The position numbers and the translations under genes were made by a program. Of a stretch of DNA of 18,458 nucleotides, positions 1 to 7,190 are shown in pieces. The DNA is taken from the NCBI GenBank assembly GCA_017647065.1, contig JAGCLI010000101.1, positions 1 to 18,458 of the forward strand, given 5' to 3'. The DNA comes from Bacteroidales bacterium (GTDB taxonomy: Bacteria > Bacteroidota > Bacteroidia > Bacteroidales > P3). Below the pieces are notes generated by a model. That model was not told where the DNA came from. It worked only from the letters and a program-made list of their open reading frames with translations, and did no database searches. Numbering within the stretch: the stretch's first letter is position 1; each line of letters starts with the position of its first letter.

Positions 1-696
1 TTCAACTAATGAAATTATAAAATCAAATGTATTATAAGGATCTTGTTGCATTTTAAAAAGAACCCTTAATCTTTCAAAACAAAGCGATAAATCTCCTTTT
101 ATCAAATCTCTAAAAAAGCCTAATAAATTTCTTGTAAACCCTTTACATGTATAAGAATATGCAGAATCAATATCTATTGTATTTATATAAGAATATTTAT
201 TAGTTTGCAAGAATAATTCAGGATAACGATTTTGTATTTTTGTTTTAAGTTCATTTACCCATATATTAACAATAGGCCTTTTCAAAAAACCTTTTTTATA
301 TGCTAAGCTATCCTCTGCTTTAAAACGAGAATGTTTATCTTTTACATACGGCAAATATTCCTCATATCGAGAAACCAAATAAAAACATGCCGCTAAAACA
401 TCAAAATCACATATCGATTCCTTAGAATAGGATTTAAAAATATATGGAGTATTATCTCTCTCAAAATAATTTATATCAACTATTTCTATTATCGTTTGAA
501 ACAATAGAGATGAACTAACTAAAAAAAGTTCATCTGCTATTGGTTTAGTAGTATAAGACAATTTAGGACCATCATACTGCATAAAGTATTCTTCATCTAT
601 TGTAATAGAATACTTTATTGACATCAGTTCTTTAAATACTAAATTTAAAGTATAGCCTAATCTATTAGTTAATTTATCTACATAAATCAACAACAT
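1..696 (-). CDS. Polysaccharide deacetylase family protein, N-terminal part (cut by window edge)
   Basis: An open frame starts at an ATG at 696-694, 2 bp after the lptB stop codon, and stays open to base 1, giving the first 232 residues. Recognisable stretches are a FDVLAACFYLVSRYEEY segment (about 98-114), SLAYKKGFLKRPIVN (130-144), and an NTIDIDSAY segment (172-180) where the first metal-binding Asp of a NodB-like deacetylase would be expected. From memory, this matches the Bacteroidota 'polysaccharide deacetylase family' proteins that have a long N-terminal domain before the catalytic fold. No signal peptide is seen, so a cytoplasmic location is likely. The catalytic half lies outside the window, so activity cannot be judged. 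The tight spacing suggests co-transcription with lptB and a possible envelope-glycan role (inference). Confidence 0.7.
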   Translation of the reverse strand, partial: MLLIYVDKLTNRLGYTLNLVFKELMSIKYSITIDEEYFMQYDGPKLSYTTKPIADELFLVSSSLLFQTIIEIVDINYFERDNTPYIFKSYSKESICDFDVLAACFYLVSRYEEYLPYVKDKHSRFKAEDSLAYKKGFLKRPIVNIWVNELKTKIQNRYPELFLQTNKYSYINTIDIDSAYSYTCKGFTRNLLGFFRDLIKGDLSLCFERLRVLFKMQQDPYNTFDFIISLVE

Positions 697-698
697 AC

Positions 699-1424
699 TT
701 ATCTTAATTCAAAATTATCTCCTAAATATTTTTTTCTAACTTGCTCATCATTTGCCAATTCTTGTGGCGTTCCATATCTAAACACACTTCCTTCTATAAG
801 CAAATAAGCCCTATCTGTTATTGATAACGTTTCATGAACATTATGATCAGTTATTAGCACTCCAATATTCCTATTTTTTAAACCTTTCACAATATTTTGA
901 ATATCTTGGACTGCAATTGGGTCCACTCCCGCAAAAGGCTCATCTAATAAAATAAACTTCGGATCTGCTGCTAATGCTCTTGCGATTTCTGTTCGTCTTC
1001 TTTCTCCTCCAGAAAGCTGAATCCCTTTGCTTTTTCTTATATGCGTCAAACTAAACTCTTCTAACAAGGCATTCATTTTATCTTCTCTTTCTTTAATAGA
1101 AAGTTTTTTATTAAACTCTAAAATTGACATTATGTTATCTTCAACAGATAGAGTCCTAAAAACCGAAGCTTCTTGAGCGAGATAACCCACACCTTCTTGT
1201 GCTCGTTTATACATTGGCATATTTGTAATATCAACATCGTCCAAAAACACCTTTCCTGAATATGGTTTTATTAAGCCAGTCATCATATAAAACGTTGTTG
1301 TCTTTCCTGCTCCATTTGGACCCAAAAGACCAACTATCTCTCCCATTGACACTTCTATTGAAACGCCCTTAACGACAACTCTTTTCTTATATTTTTTAAC
1401 GATATTTTCTGTATATAGCCTCAT
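699..1424 (-). CDS. lptB: LPS export ABC transporter ATP-binding protein LptB
   Basis: This is the cytoplasmic ATPase that powers LPS extraction from the inner membrane by the LptB2FG complex. It is 241 residues, the usual family length. Motifs are complete: Walker A GPNGAGKT (35-42), Q-loop in [10 protein letters not shown] (81-90, Q84), signature LSGGE (137-141), Walker B FILLDEP (157-163, catalytic E162), D-loop around AGVDP (165-169) and H-loop H194. The [10 protein letters not shown] segment and the C-terminal region ([20 protein letters not shown]) are typical of LptB rather than generic ABC proteins. The next gene downstream is a deacetylase-like gene 2 bp away, and maf lies 42 bp upstream. 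A TAACTTTG box in that gap could give it its own promoter. lptF/lptG are not in the window, while lptC is 10 kb away. Confidence 0.93.
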   Translation of the reverse strand: MRLYTENIVKKYKKRVVVKGVSIEVSMGEIVGLLGPNGAGKTTTFYMMTGLIKPYSGKVFLDDVDITNMPMYKRAQEGVGYLAQEASVFRTLSVEDNIMSILEFNKKLSIKEREDKMNALLEEFSLTHIRKSKGIQLSGGERRRTEIARALAADPKFILLDEPFAGVDPIAVQDIQNIVKGLKNRNIGVLITDHNVHETLSITDRAYLLIEGSVFRYGTPQELANDEQVRKKYLGDNFELR

Positions 1425-1445
1425 TTTTTCTTTGTTTTACTTGGA

Positions 1446-1453
1446 CAAAGTTA
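1446..1453 (-). promoter_or_regulatory. Candidate Bacteroidota -7 box before lptB
   Basis: The minus strand reads TAACTTTG here, matching the Bacteroidota sigma -7 consensus TAnnTTTG, 22 bp before the lptB ATG in the 42-bp gap after maf. No convincing -33 TTTG is seen at the usual spacing, so this is a candidate only. Confidence 0.4.
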
Positions 1454-1466
1454 AGAAAAAATATTT

Positions 1467-2057
1467 TTATTCTGCGATTTCTTTTGCTAATTCAAAGAAT
1501 CTATTGCACGGAAACCCAACAACATTATAATAATCCCCTTGAATTTCCTCTATACCTACAGTTCCAATCCATTCTTGTATACCATAGGCTCCTGCCTTAT
1601 CAAAAGGTTTAAATTTATTTACATAATAATCTATTTCTTCTTCGGTCAATTCTTTAAATTTAACAATAGTTTCCTGAGAAAAATGCCTTGTAATATTTTT
1701 ATTATTTCTTAGGCAACAGCCAGTGATAACCTTATGACTTTTAAATGACAATAGTCTAAGAAAATCTTTTGCTTCTTGCTCGTTTTTAGGCTTTCCTAAA
1801 ATAACCCCATCAATAACAACTATTGTATCAGCAGTTACAAGAATAGAATTATCTTCTATTTCCTTAATATAATTTTCAGATTTTTTGATTGCCAAATACT
1901 CCGCAACACATTCTATATCCAAGTCTTTTGGAAACGATTCTTCAACATCTATTGCATCTACAAGAACTTCAAAACCCATCTGTTCCAACAATTGCTTCCT
2001 TCTTGGAGATTTTGAAGCTAAAACTATCTTTGTAGAAAGCAAATTAGAAAGAGACAT
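1467..2057 (-). CDS. maf: Maf-family nucleotide pyrophosphatase (dTTP/UTP type)
   Basis: Maf proteins hydrolyse non-canonical or excess nucleoside triphosphates to monophosphates and affect septation when overproduced. The protein has 196 residues, the normal length for a single-domain Maf. It shows the N-terminal signature ASKSPRRKQLL (14-24), the central TADTIV motif with the proposed catalytic Asp (D77), GKPKNEQEA (89-96), and the KAGAYGIQ block (154-161) characteristic of the dTTPase/UTPase (YhdE-like) branch. The ATG at 2057-2055 is 4 bp after the stop of the UbiA-type gene, so the two are probably co-transcribed. A Maf/UbiA-like pairing is common in Bacteroidota genomes (recalled, not searched). 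Nothing is truncated or unusual. Confidence 0.9.
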   Translation of the reverse strand: MSLSNLLSTKIVLASKSPRRKQLLEQMGFEVLVDAIDVEESFPKDLDIECVAEYLAIKKSENYIKEIEDNSILVTADTIVVIDGVILGKPKNEQEAKDFLRLLSFKSHKVITGCCLRNNKNITRHFSQETIVKFKELTEEEIDYYVNKFKPFDKAGAYGIQEWIGTVGIEEIQGDYYNVVGFPCNRFFELAKEIAE

Positions 2058-2061
2058 TTTA

Positions 2062-3000
2062 CTAATAGATATTTATTATCATAAACAACCCCGACACAAA
2101 CATCATTCTTAAAAATTCAGAAAGGAATCCGTAATCCTGTATTGATTTTGCATTTTTAAGCTCTCTTAAAAAAAACAACATAGGAACGCAAACAATTAAA
2201 ACGCAAATTATTAAAGAAATGTTTGTGTAGCAAGTAACTAAAAAATACAATGTAACTGCTATAAAAATAGATGAAAGAATATAAAGAATATTTTTTGTTT
2301 TCTTTTCCCCCAACAAAACAACAATAGAATGAGTCTCACATTCTCTATCCCCCTCCTCATCTTGCATATCACCTACGATTTCTCTAATTAAAGTTAGCAA
2401 AAACGTAAGAAGAGTAAAAAATAGTGTGACATACAATAACTCTTGTTTTAAAGGAAGTATTATAACTTTGAATAATCCTCCTGGTGCATTCATCAACGCA
2501 AATATCTCAAATAAAACAGGTAGAAAAACCACCATTGAATACAATATAGCAACTACAAGATTTCCTACAACAAAGCTCCTTTTATATTTAAGTGAATAAA
2601 AATAAGACATAAATACGAACACAATCATTAAAGAGCCCAAATGCAAAAATCCATTTAAATATCCTATAACATACGATATCAAAATAGCACTAATAGACAA
2701 TATATAAAATAAAGAAAGGACTCTCTTTTGCGAAATAATCTTACCTATATACAAATCCTTCTCAGCTCTATTTATCTTATCAATATCTTGGTCAAAATAT
2801 TCATTTATTAGAATAGAGGCGATTGCAACAAGCAAAATAGAAAAACAAAAAATAAAATATTCTAAATTAGAAACTGGACTAACGAAGCCTCCTACAAAAT
2901 TCAAATAGAACGGCTTAATTAAGAAAAATCTTACAACAATAAGTGCGATTAAACACAATACAACACTTTTCCAACGAATCAAATTAAAAAAATTTTTCAT
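2062..3000 (-). CDS. UbiA-family prenyltransferase, GGGP-geranylgeranyltransferase-like
   Basis: An integral membrane prenyltransferase of 312 residues counted from the ATG at 3000-2998. A TTG one codon further upstream is possible but less likely. It is very hydrophobic, with roughly seven to nine membrane segments. Both Asp-rich diphosphate/Mg sites are present: N-E-Y-F-D-Q-D-I-D (about 66-74) and R-E-I-V-G-D-M-Q-D-E-E-G-D (about 206-218). The second, DxxxxGD-type motif and the overall layout resemble proteins annotated in Bacteroidota as geranylgeranylglycerol-phosphate geranylgeranyltransferase. That name comes from archaeal homologues, and the true acceptor in bacteria is not established. 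Menaquinone or haem-type prenylation are alternatives, but no quinone or haem genes are nearby. It sits between the MORN-repeat gene (4-bp gap) and maf (4-bp gap). Confidence 0.75.
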   Translation of the reverse strand: MKNFFNLIRWKSVVLCLIALIVVRFFLIKPFYLNFVGGFVSPVSNLEYFIFCFSILLVAIASILINEYFDQDIDKINRAEKDLYIGKIISQKRVLSLFYILSISAILISYVIGYLNGFLHLGSLMIVFVFMSYFYSLKYKRSFVVGNLVVAILYSMVVFLPVLFEIFALMNAPGGLFKVIILPLKQELLYVTLFFTLLTFLLTLIREIVGDMQDEEGDRECETHSIVVLLGEKKTKNILYILSSIFIAVTLYFLVTCYTNISLIICVLIVCVPMLFFLRELKNAKSIQDYGFLSEFLRMMFVSGLFMIINIY

Positions 3001-3004
3001 CAAA

Positions 3005-4240
3005 CTATTTTTTCTTAATTTCCTCTTTTATTTTCTTTCCATTTTTGAAAACAGTTTCAGACAAAACATTTCCTTTTTTGTCATAATTTATCCAAGTTCC
3101 TGATTTTTGTCCTTCATTGTATTCTCCTTCCGCAGATTTCTTATTTGCAGAAAAATATTCTACCCATCTACCATCTGGTTTGCCTTTTTTAAACTCTTGT
3201 TCACGTTGTTTATATCCATTTTGTGCATAAAAAACCCACAAACCATCTTTTTTACCTTCAACATACGCACCTTTCTCTATCAAAACTCCTTCCACATAAC
3301 GTTCCCAACGTCCGTTCATAACGCCATCTTTATAATCTGCCTTTTGATATATGCTACCATTTTCATCATATAAAATCTCTGTACCATTTTTCACTCCATT
3401 CAAATAATCAGTTTGTGTTTTTCGAGAGCCATCTGCATAAAATACTTCCCACTTGCCACTCATTTTTCCTTCAACGAAACGTCCTTTTGTATTTATTTCT
3501 CCATTTTCAAAATAACTCTCCCAAATACCCTCTTCTTTTCCTGCGACATAACTTCCTTTATGATGAATCTTACCATTTTCATAATAAGTATTCCACAATC
3601 CCTCACGCAAACCATTTCTATAATCTCCTTCTCTCCATTTTTCTGATGTTTCATAATAATAAATCCAACGCCCATTTTCCTTATCATCTACATACGCCCC
3701 TTCACTTCCCTTTTGACCGTTAGTTCTATAATAATATATCCAATTACCTTCACGTTTCCCCATTTTTAAATTACCTTCCATATCTTTCTTTCCATCAGAA
3801 AAAAACCAAGTTGCATATCCATCAAGTGCATTATCCTTATACGAAGCCTGTATTTTCTTATTTCCGTTCTTATAATATTCGTTGTATTCTCCTTGTTTAA
3901 ACCCATCAACTACATTATAAGAATATTGTATTTGTCCATTATCATAAAAAGCCTTGCATTCGCCTTTTCCTGACAAAAACTCTTGCTTTTGTATTTTACC
4001 ATCAGCATAATAATCCTTCCATTCTCCCACTTTAAGCCCCTTTTCATTGTATTCTCCTATTTTTTGCAAACTTCCATTCTCATAAAACCAACGCCACTCT
4101 CCTATTATTATTTTTTTATCTGACAAAGTGCCCTCTGTTGCTTTTTGACCATTTTGCCAATATTCCACATAAGGCTTTTGTGCATTTAATACATTTACAC
4201 TTATAAATAAAATCAACAAGAAATTTAATATTCTTTTCAT
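3005..4240 (-). CDS. Secreted MORN-repeat protein (about 16 tandem repeats)
   Basis: A 411-residue protein with an N-terminal signal peptide (hydrophobic 4-17, likely cleavage after NA before Q21). It then consists almost entirely of about 16 MORN-2-type repeats of 21-25 residues, consensus G-x-W-x-x-Y-Y-x-N-G-x-x-x-x-x-G-x-Y-x-x-G-x-x-x. Repeats 4, 5, 6 and 12 are the most degenerate (for example GEC, GEY, GYA and GTE replace GxW). MORN-2 arrays are predicted to form an elongated beta-hairpin sheet. No catalytic domain is present and the C-terminus is a short Lys-rich tail. Proteins of this kind are often auto-named 'YwqK toxin-antitoxin antitoxin', but no toxin partner is present. The likely location is periplasm or outer surface. 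It lies between the DUF4270 lipoprotein (6 bp) and the UbiA-type gene (4 bp), so a shared transcript is likely. Function unknown. Confidence 0.85.
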   Translation of the reverse strand: MKRILNFLLILFISVNVLNAQKPYVEYWQNGQKATEGTLSDKKIIIGEWRWFYENGSLQKIGEYNEKGLKVGEWKDYYADGKIQKQEFLSGKGECKAFYDNGQIQYSYNVVDGFKQGEYNEYYKNGNKKIQASYKDNALDGYATWFFSDGKKDMEGNLKMGKREGNWIYYYRTNGQKGSEGAYVDDKENGRWIYYYETSEKWREGDYRNGLREGLWNTYYENGKIHHKGSYVAGKEEGIWESYFENGEINTKGRFVEGKMSGKWEVFYADGSRKTQTDYLNGVKNGTEILYDENGSIYQKADYKDGVMNGRWERYVEGVLIEKGAYVEGKKDGLWVFYAQNGYKQREQEFKKGKPDGRWVEYFSANKKSAEGEYNEGQKSGTWINYDKKGNVLSETVFKNGKKIKEEIKKK

Positions 4241-4246
4241 ATAATA

Positions 4247-5560
4247 TTATTTTGGTTTTGAATATGTTATTCTAATCTTAATTGGTTTTGTCTGATTATT
4301 TGTTCCATTAAGAACAACTCTGTTTGCAGTAGAACGTCTTTCATCTGGAACAAGATATAAATCAAGATCGTCAATATTTCCATTTAAATAATTTTCAAAA
4401 TGCATTGTTACATTCAATCGATACGAATTTGTTGTATGTTCATACCTACCATCGTAATAAGTATCTGAAACCTGAGCATCATGAATTAACACCATGATGG
4501 TATCTCCGTTAGAAACATATTTTCTATAACACAATATCTTTTGAATAGGCAAAGTACTTTGTCCAATCTCCGCAATAGGTATTTCAATAACTGCTCTATT
4601 TATCGCTACATTATTATGTTCTGCACCTTGGTTTATAGAATCTTTCCAATAATTTTTAAAAGCCTGTTCATCTATATCTAACTTAGCCATACTTATTCCC
4701 ATATTACCCAAATAGATATATTCACTACTTACACCCAAAGTATCTCTTTCCAAACCATTTATTTCACTCCCTGTAAAATCATATTCATATCGCATAAATC
4801 TATTACCTCTTTCAGGGAAGTTTAACTTATAGGTTTGTTTTTTATTGTCTTTTTCATAATACAAAACAAGTCCTGTTATAGAAGAAGTCATATCTACATA
4901 TGCCATAAAGCCATTTTCAGTGACTTTTTCTGCGACAATTTTTATACCTTTTATCAATTCTTGAAACTGGTCATTATCTCCTTTAAAGCTTTGTATCTTT
5001 TGACAAAACTCATTATCTGTTATCTTCAATCGCAAATGAGGATTCAAAGTATCAGTTCCCATTACAACATCACTATTGACATCAATATCTACCTCAGAAC
5101 TAAAAATAGGCAACGATTTAACCGCAGCATCATTAAAAGAGTACTTTTTAGTTGAATCTAACACTTCATCAAGTTCATAAACCGATACTTTCATTCTTGT
5201 TGACAACAAAGCAGTATCTGAAGAGTATCCACCAGAATAAGCTAATGTTAAATAAATTGAATCTATTGCAAAAGTTGTAAAATCTTCTGCCGTTGAAGAC
5301 AAACAAAGTTGTGTAAAAATCTCCGAAGACACACTTCCAAATTTATCATCTTTGTATTCTCCAAATACATTATATCTATAATTTGCAGTAAGTAAAGAAT
5401 CTTCTTTAAAGAAACAAGAAGACATTTTAACATCTGTAAATAACCCTACTGATAACTTATCATTTTCATCAATTAAGTCTATACCCAAAGTTTCATTTTC
5501 ATCAACACATGAAAACAAAGCAAACAAAGGTAGGAGCAATAGCCACTTCAATCTACTCAT
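4247..5560 (-). CDS. DUF4270-family lipoprotein
   Basis: A 437-residue predicted lipoprotein: basic start MSRLK, hydrophobic core 6-15, lipobox LFSC with Cys18, then V-D-E-N-E. The acidic residues just after the Cys recall the Bacteroidota surface-lipoprotein export signal, so surface exposure is possible. The start ETLGIDLI and the late segments (DLDLYLVPD, NRVVLNGTN and the C-terminal KIRITYSKPK beta strand) resemble DUF4270, a Bacteroidota family of unknown function. The sequence is rich in alternating beta-strand patterns with no visible catalytic motif. It follows the half-length GT5 gene after 11 bp. This pairing is, to my recollection, conserved across the phylum and suggests a linked function, perhaps in glycan handling at the surface (inference). 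Confidence 0.8.
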   Translation of the reverse strand: MSRLKWLLLLPLFALFSCVDENETLGIDLIDENDKLSVGLFTDVKMSSCFFKEDSLLTANYRYNVFGEYKDDKFGSVSSEIFTQLCLSSTAEDFTTFAIDSIYLTLAYSGGYSSDTALLSTRMKVSVYELDEVLDSTKKYSFNDAAVKSLPIFSSEVDIDVNSDVVMGTDTLNPHLRLKITDNEFCQKIQSFKGDNDQFQELIKGIKIVAEKVTENGFMAYVDMTSSITGLVLYYEKDNKKQTYKLNFPERGNRFMRYEYDFTGSEINGLERDTLGVSSEYIYLGNMGISMAKLDIDEQAFKNYWKDSINQGAEHNNVAINRAVIEIPIAEIGQSTLPIQKILCYRKYVSNGDTIMVLIHDAQVSDTYYDGRYEHTTNSYRLNVTMHFENYLNGNIDDLDLYLVPDERRSTANRVVLNGTNNQTKPIKIRITYSKPK

Positions 5561-5571
5561 AGTTTTAAATT

Positions 5572-6390
5572 TTATTCTTCATCTATTACTGCCAATGAAT
5601 CATAAAGAGCATTTATCTTTTCTCTTTGTTCTTCAAAAGGAGCAAAATCAATAATTGGCTTTTTATTTGCAATTGCAAAATCAATTAACTCTTGATTCAC
5701 ACCCTCTTGTGCAACAACTACAGCATCAGAATAAGAAATTGCCGCTTTCATTAGATTAAGATAAGTAGGCTCTTTGTAGGCTTTCCAATCTTTTTGAGTA
5801 CCTCCTTCAACTTTTAGTTTCTTTAAGAAAGTTTCAACCAATGAACCTTGAAACTCATCATTAAATAAACTTAAAACTACTTTACTATCATTAAAGAAAG
5901 GATTATTTTTATACTCTGTTCTTTTAACATAAAATGGCAACAAAGCAGTAAACCAACCTACACAATGAATAACATTTGGTTTCCAACTAAGTTTTTTTAT
6001 TGTTTCCAAAACTCCTCTTGCATAAAACATTACTCTTTCGTCATTGTCTTTAAACAAACTACCATCAACATCAAGAGCATTTGCTTTTCTTTGGAAATAA
6101 TCCTCGTTATCTATGAAATAAACTTGTAGTCTTGCAGATTGAATAGAAGCAACCTTAATTATCAATTGATGATCACTATCATCAATTATCAAATTCATAC
6201 CTGACAAACGAATAACCTCGTGCAACTGATTTTTTCTTTCATTTACGCCACCAAATTTAGGCATAAATAATCTTACTTCTTTACCTTGTTCTTGAATATA
6301 TTGAGGAAGAAATCTTCCTACATTTGCCAAATCAGACTCCAAATAAGGAAAAACCTCCTGATTGACATACAAAACTTTCGTTTTTACCAT
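5572..6390 (-). CDS. GT5 N-terminal-domain-only glycogen/starch synthase-like protein
   Basis: 272 residues that match only the N-terminal Rossmann half of GT5 glycogen synthases (full enzymes are about 480 residues). Recognisable parts are VLYVNQEVFPY (6-16), FMPKFGGVNERKNQLHEVIRLSG (42-64), YFIDNEDYFQR (91-101), the ERVMFYARGVLE block (118-129) and VIHCVGW (140-146). The KTGGL loop that binds ADP-glucose in true GlgA is replaced by SDLANVGRF (19-27), and the usual HxHDW motif is HCVGW. The C-terminal domain with the nucleotide-sugar site is absent, and the gene ends in a normal stop followed 11 bp later by the DUF4270 gene, so this is not a local frameshift. Annotated in Bacteroidota as glycogen/starch synthase, but catalytic activity is doubtful. 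A binding or regulatory role is an alternative. Confidence 0.8.
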   Translation of the reverse strand: MVKTKVLYVNQEVFPYLESDLANVGRFLPQYIQEQGKEVRLFMPKFGGVNERKNQLHEVIRLSGMNLIIDDSDHQLIIKVASIQSARLQVYFIDNEDYFQRKANALDVDGSLFKDNDERVMFYARGVLETIKKLSWKPNVIHCVGWFTALLPFYVKRTEYKNNPFFNDSKVVLSLFNDEFQGSLVETFLKKLKVEGGTQKDWKAYKEPTYLNLMKAAISYSDAVVVAQEGVNQELIDFAIANKKPIIDFAPFEEQREKINALYDSLAVIDEE

Positions 6391-6414
6391 TTTCTATAAA
6401 TTGAATATAATATG

Positions 6415-6422
6415 CAAAATTA
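6415..6422 (-). promoter_or_regulatory. Candidate -7 box for the GT5/DUF4270/MORN/UbiA/maf run
   Basis: The minus strand reads TAATTTTG, matching TAnnTTTG, 25 bp before the ATG of the GT5-like gene within a 60-bp gap after pcm. The -33 element is not clear. It would be the likely promoter for five tightly packed downstream genes. Confidence 0.4.
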
Positions 6423-6450
6423 CAAAAAAATAACCAAAGAAAGTTATTTA

Positions 6451-7098
6451 TCAATAAAATTTCCTTTCTTTTAGCATTGGGACAAACTTAAATTCCCCGT
6501 ATGACTGAACATCTATTTCCGTTTCACTGATTCTTTGAATCTTATACATTGTTTGAGTATCAACTCCAATAGGTGCTACCATAATCCCCCCAATCTTCAA
6601 TTGAGAAACAAGAGTCTTAGGAATAGACGGAGCTGCACAAGTAATCAAAATTTTATCAAAAGGAGCGAAAGCAGGAAGCCCTAAATAGCCATCACCAAAA
6701 AAACATTTTGGCTTAATTTTCAACGCATCAAAAATCAATTGTGCTGAATTATGCAAAGGTTTAAACCTCTCTATCGTATAAACCCTTGCTTGCATTTTAC
6801 AAAGCACACTTGTCTGATAACCAGACCCTGTCCCTATCTCCATAATCTTTTCAAAAGGAGAAACATCTAACAATTGAGTTTGAAAAGCCACAGTAGAAGG
6901 TTGTGAAATAGTTTGCTGACATAATATTTCCAAAGCCCTATCCTCATAAGCCAAAGTATCCAAAGAAGAATCCAAAAAAAAATGTCTTGGGACATTATTC
7001 ATTGCATCCAAAACCCTTTGATCACTAATTCCTTTGTTACTTAAATGCTCAACCATTAAGCGTCGCATTCCCTTATGCTTATAACTATCAACAAACAT
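6451..7098 (-). CDS. pcm: Protein-L-isoaspartate O-methyltransferase
   Basis: Repairs isoaspartyl residues in aged proteins by SAM-dependent methylation. The 215 residues match the bacterial Pcm length. Visible are the N-terminal KHKGMRRLMVEHL block (8-20), the VPRHFF motif (36-41), the catalytic-region QTISQPSTVAFQ (62-73, Ser65), the SAM motif I MEIGTGSGYQT (86-96), acidic E110 after strand 2, the GDG of motif II (135-137), the ITCAAPSIP segment (152-160) and a C-terminal FVPML (205-209). The ATG at 7098 has a TATCTTTG -7 box 30 bp upstream and faces away from the lipoprotein gene. The gene contains a nine-base A run (6974-6982, T run in the coding strand) at codons for HFFL; the frame is intact in this copy. 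Confidence 0.92.
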   Translation of the reverse strand: MFVDSYKHKGMRRLMVEHLSNKGISDQRVLDAMNNVPRHFFLDSSLDTLAYEDRALEILCQQTISQPSTVAFQTQLLDVSPFEKIMEIGTGSGYQTSVLCKMQARVYTIERFKPLHNSAQLIFDALKIKPKCFFGDGYLGLPAFAPFDKILITCAAPSIPKTLVSQLKIGGIMVAPIGVDTQTMYKIQRISETEIDVQSYGEFKFVPMLKERKFY

Positions 7099-7127
7099 TC
7101 TTTAACCTATTTAATTAAAACGAAGAA

Positions 7128-7168
7128 GCAAAGATACAAAATATATTTAAAATAATTTGTACCTTTGC
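7128..7168. promoter_or_regulatory. Overlapping divergent promoters forming a dyad
   Basis: The 92-bp gap between pcm and the lipoprotein gene holds an inverted repeat: left arm 7128-7140 (gcaaagatacaaa), right arm 7156-7168 (tttgtacctttgc), one mismatch in 13, spacer of 15 AT bases. Each arm contains a perfect TAnnTTTG box: TATCTTTG on the minus strand (7136-7129, towards pcm) and TACCTTTG on the plus strand (7160-7167, towards the lipoprotein gene). The boxes point away from each other, so polymerase bound at one would cover the -33 region of the other. No TTTG in the correct orientation is seen at -33 for either promoter. Confidence 0.6.
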
Positions 7169-7190
7169 AAACAACAATAATTTATTAAAC

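Noticed and set aside
3001..3003. TTG as start of the UbiA-type gene
   Set aside because: An ATG follows immediately as the next codon and is the more likely start.
3107..3723. Several open frames on the plus strand opposite the MORN-repeat gene
   Set aside because: They are antisense shadows produced by the repetitive, stop-poor complement of the MORN repeats, have odd composition (Phe/Ile/His-rich) and no plausible start context.
3005..4240. Reading the MORN-repeat protein as a toxin-antitoxin antitoxin (YwqK label)
   Set aside because: It has a signal peptide and no toxin gene nearby; neighbours are a lipoprotein and a membrane prenyltransferase.
5572..6390. Half-length GT5 gene as a pseudogene of glycogen synthase
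   Set aside because: The same short form is recalled from many Bacteroidota, the frame is clean, and no remnant of the C-terminal domain follows before the DUF4270 gene.
6974..6982. Nine-base A run inside pcm as a phase-variation tract
   Set aside because: It encodes conserved residues (HFFL) in a housekeeping gene, the frame is intact, and poly-A runs are expected in such AT-rich DNA.
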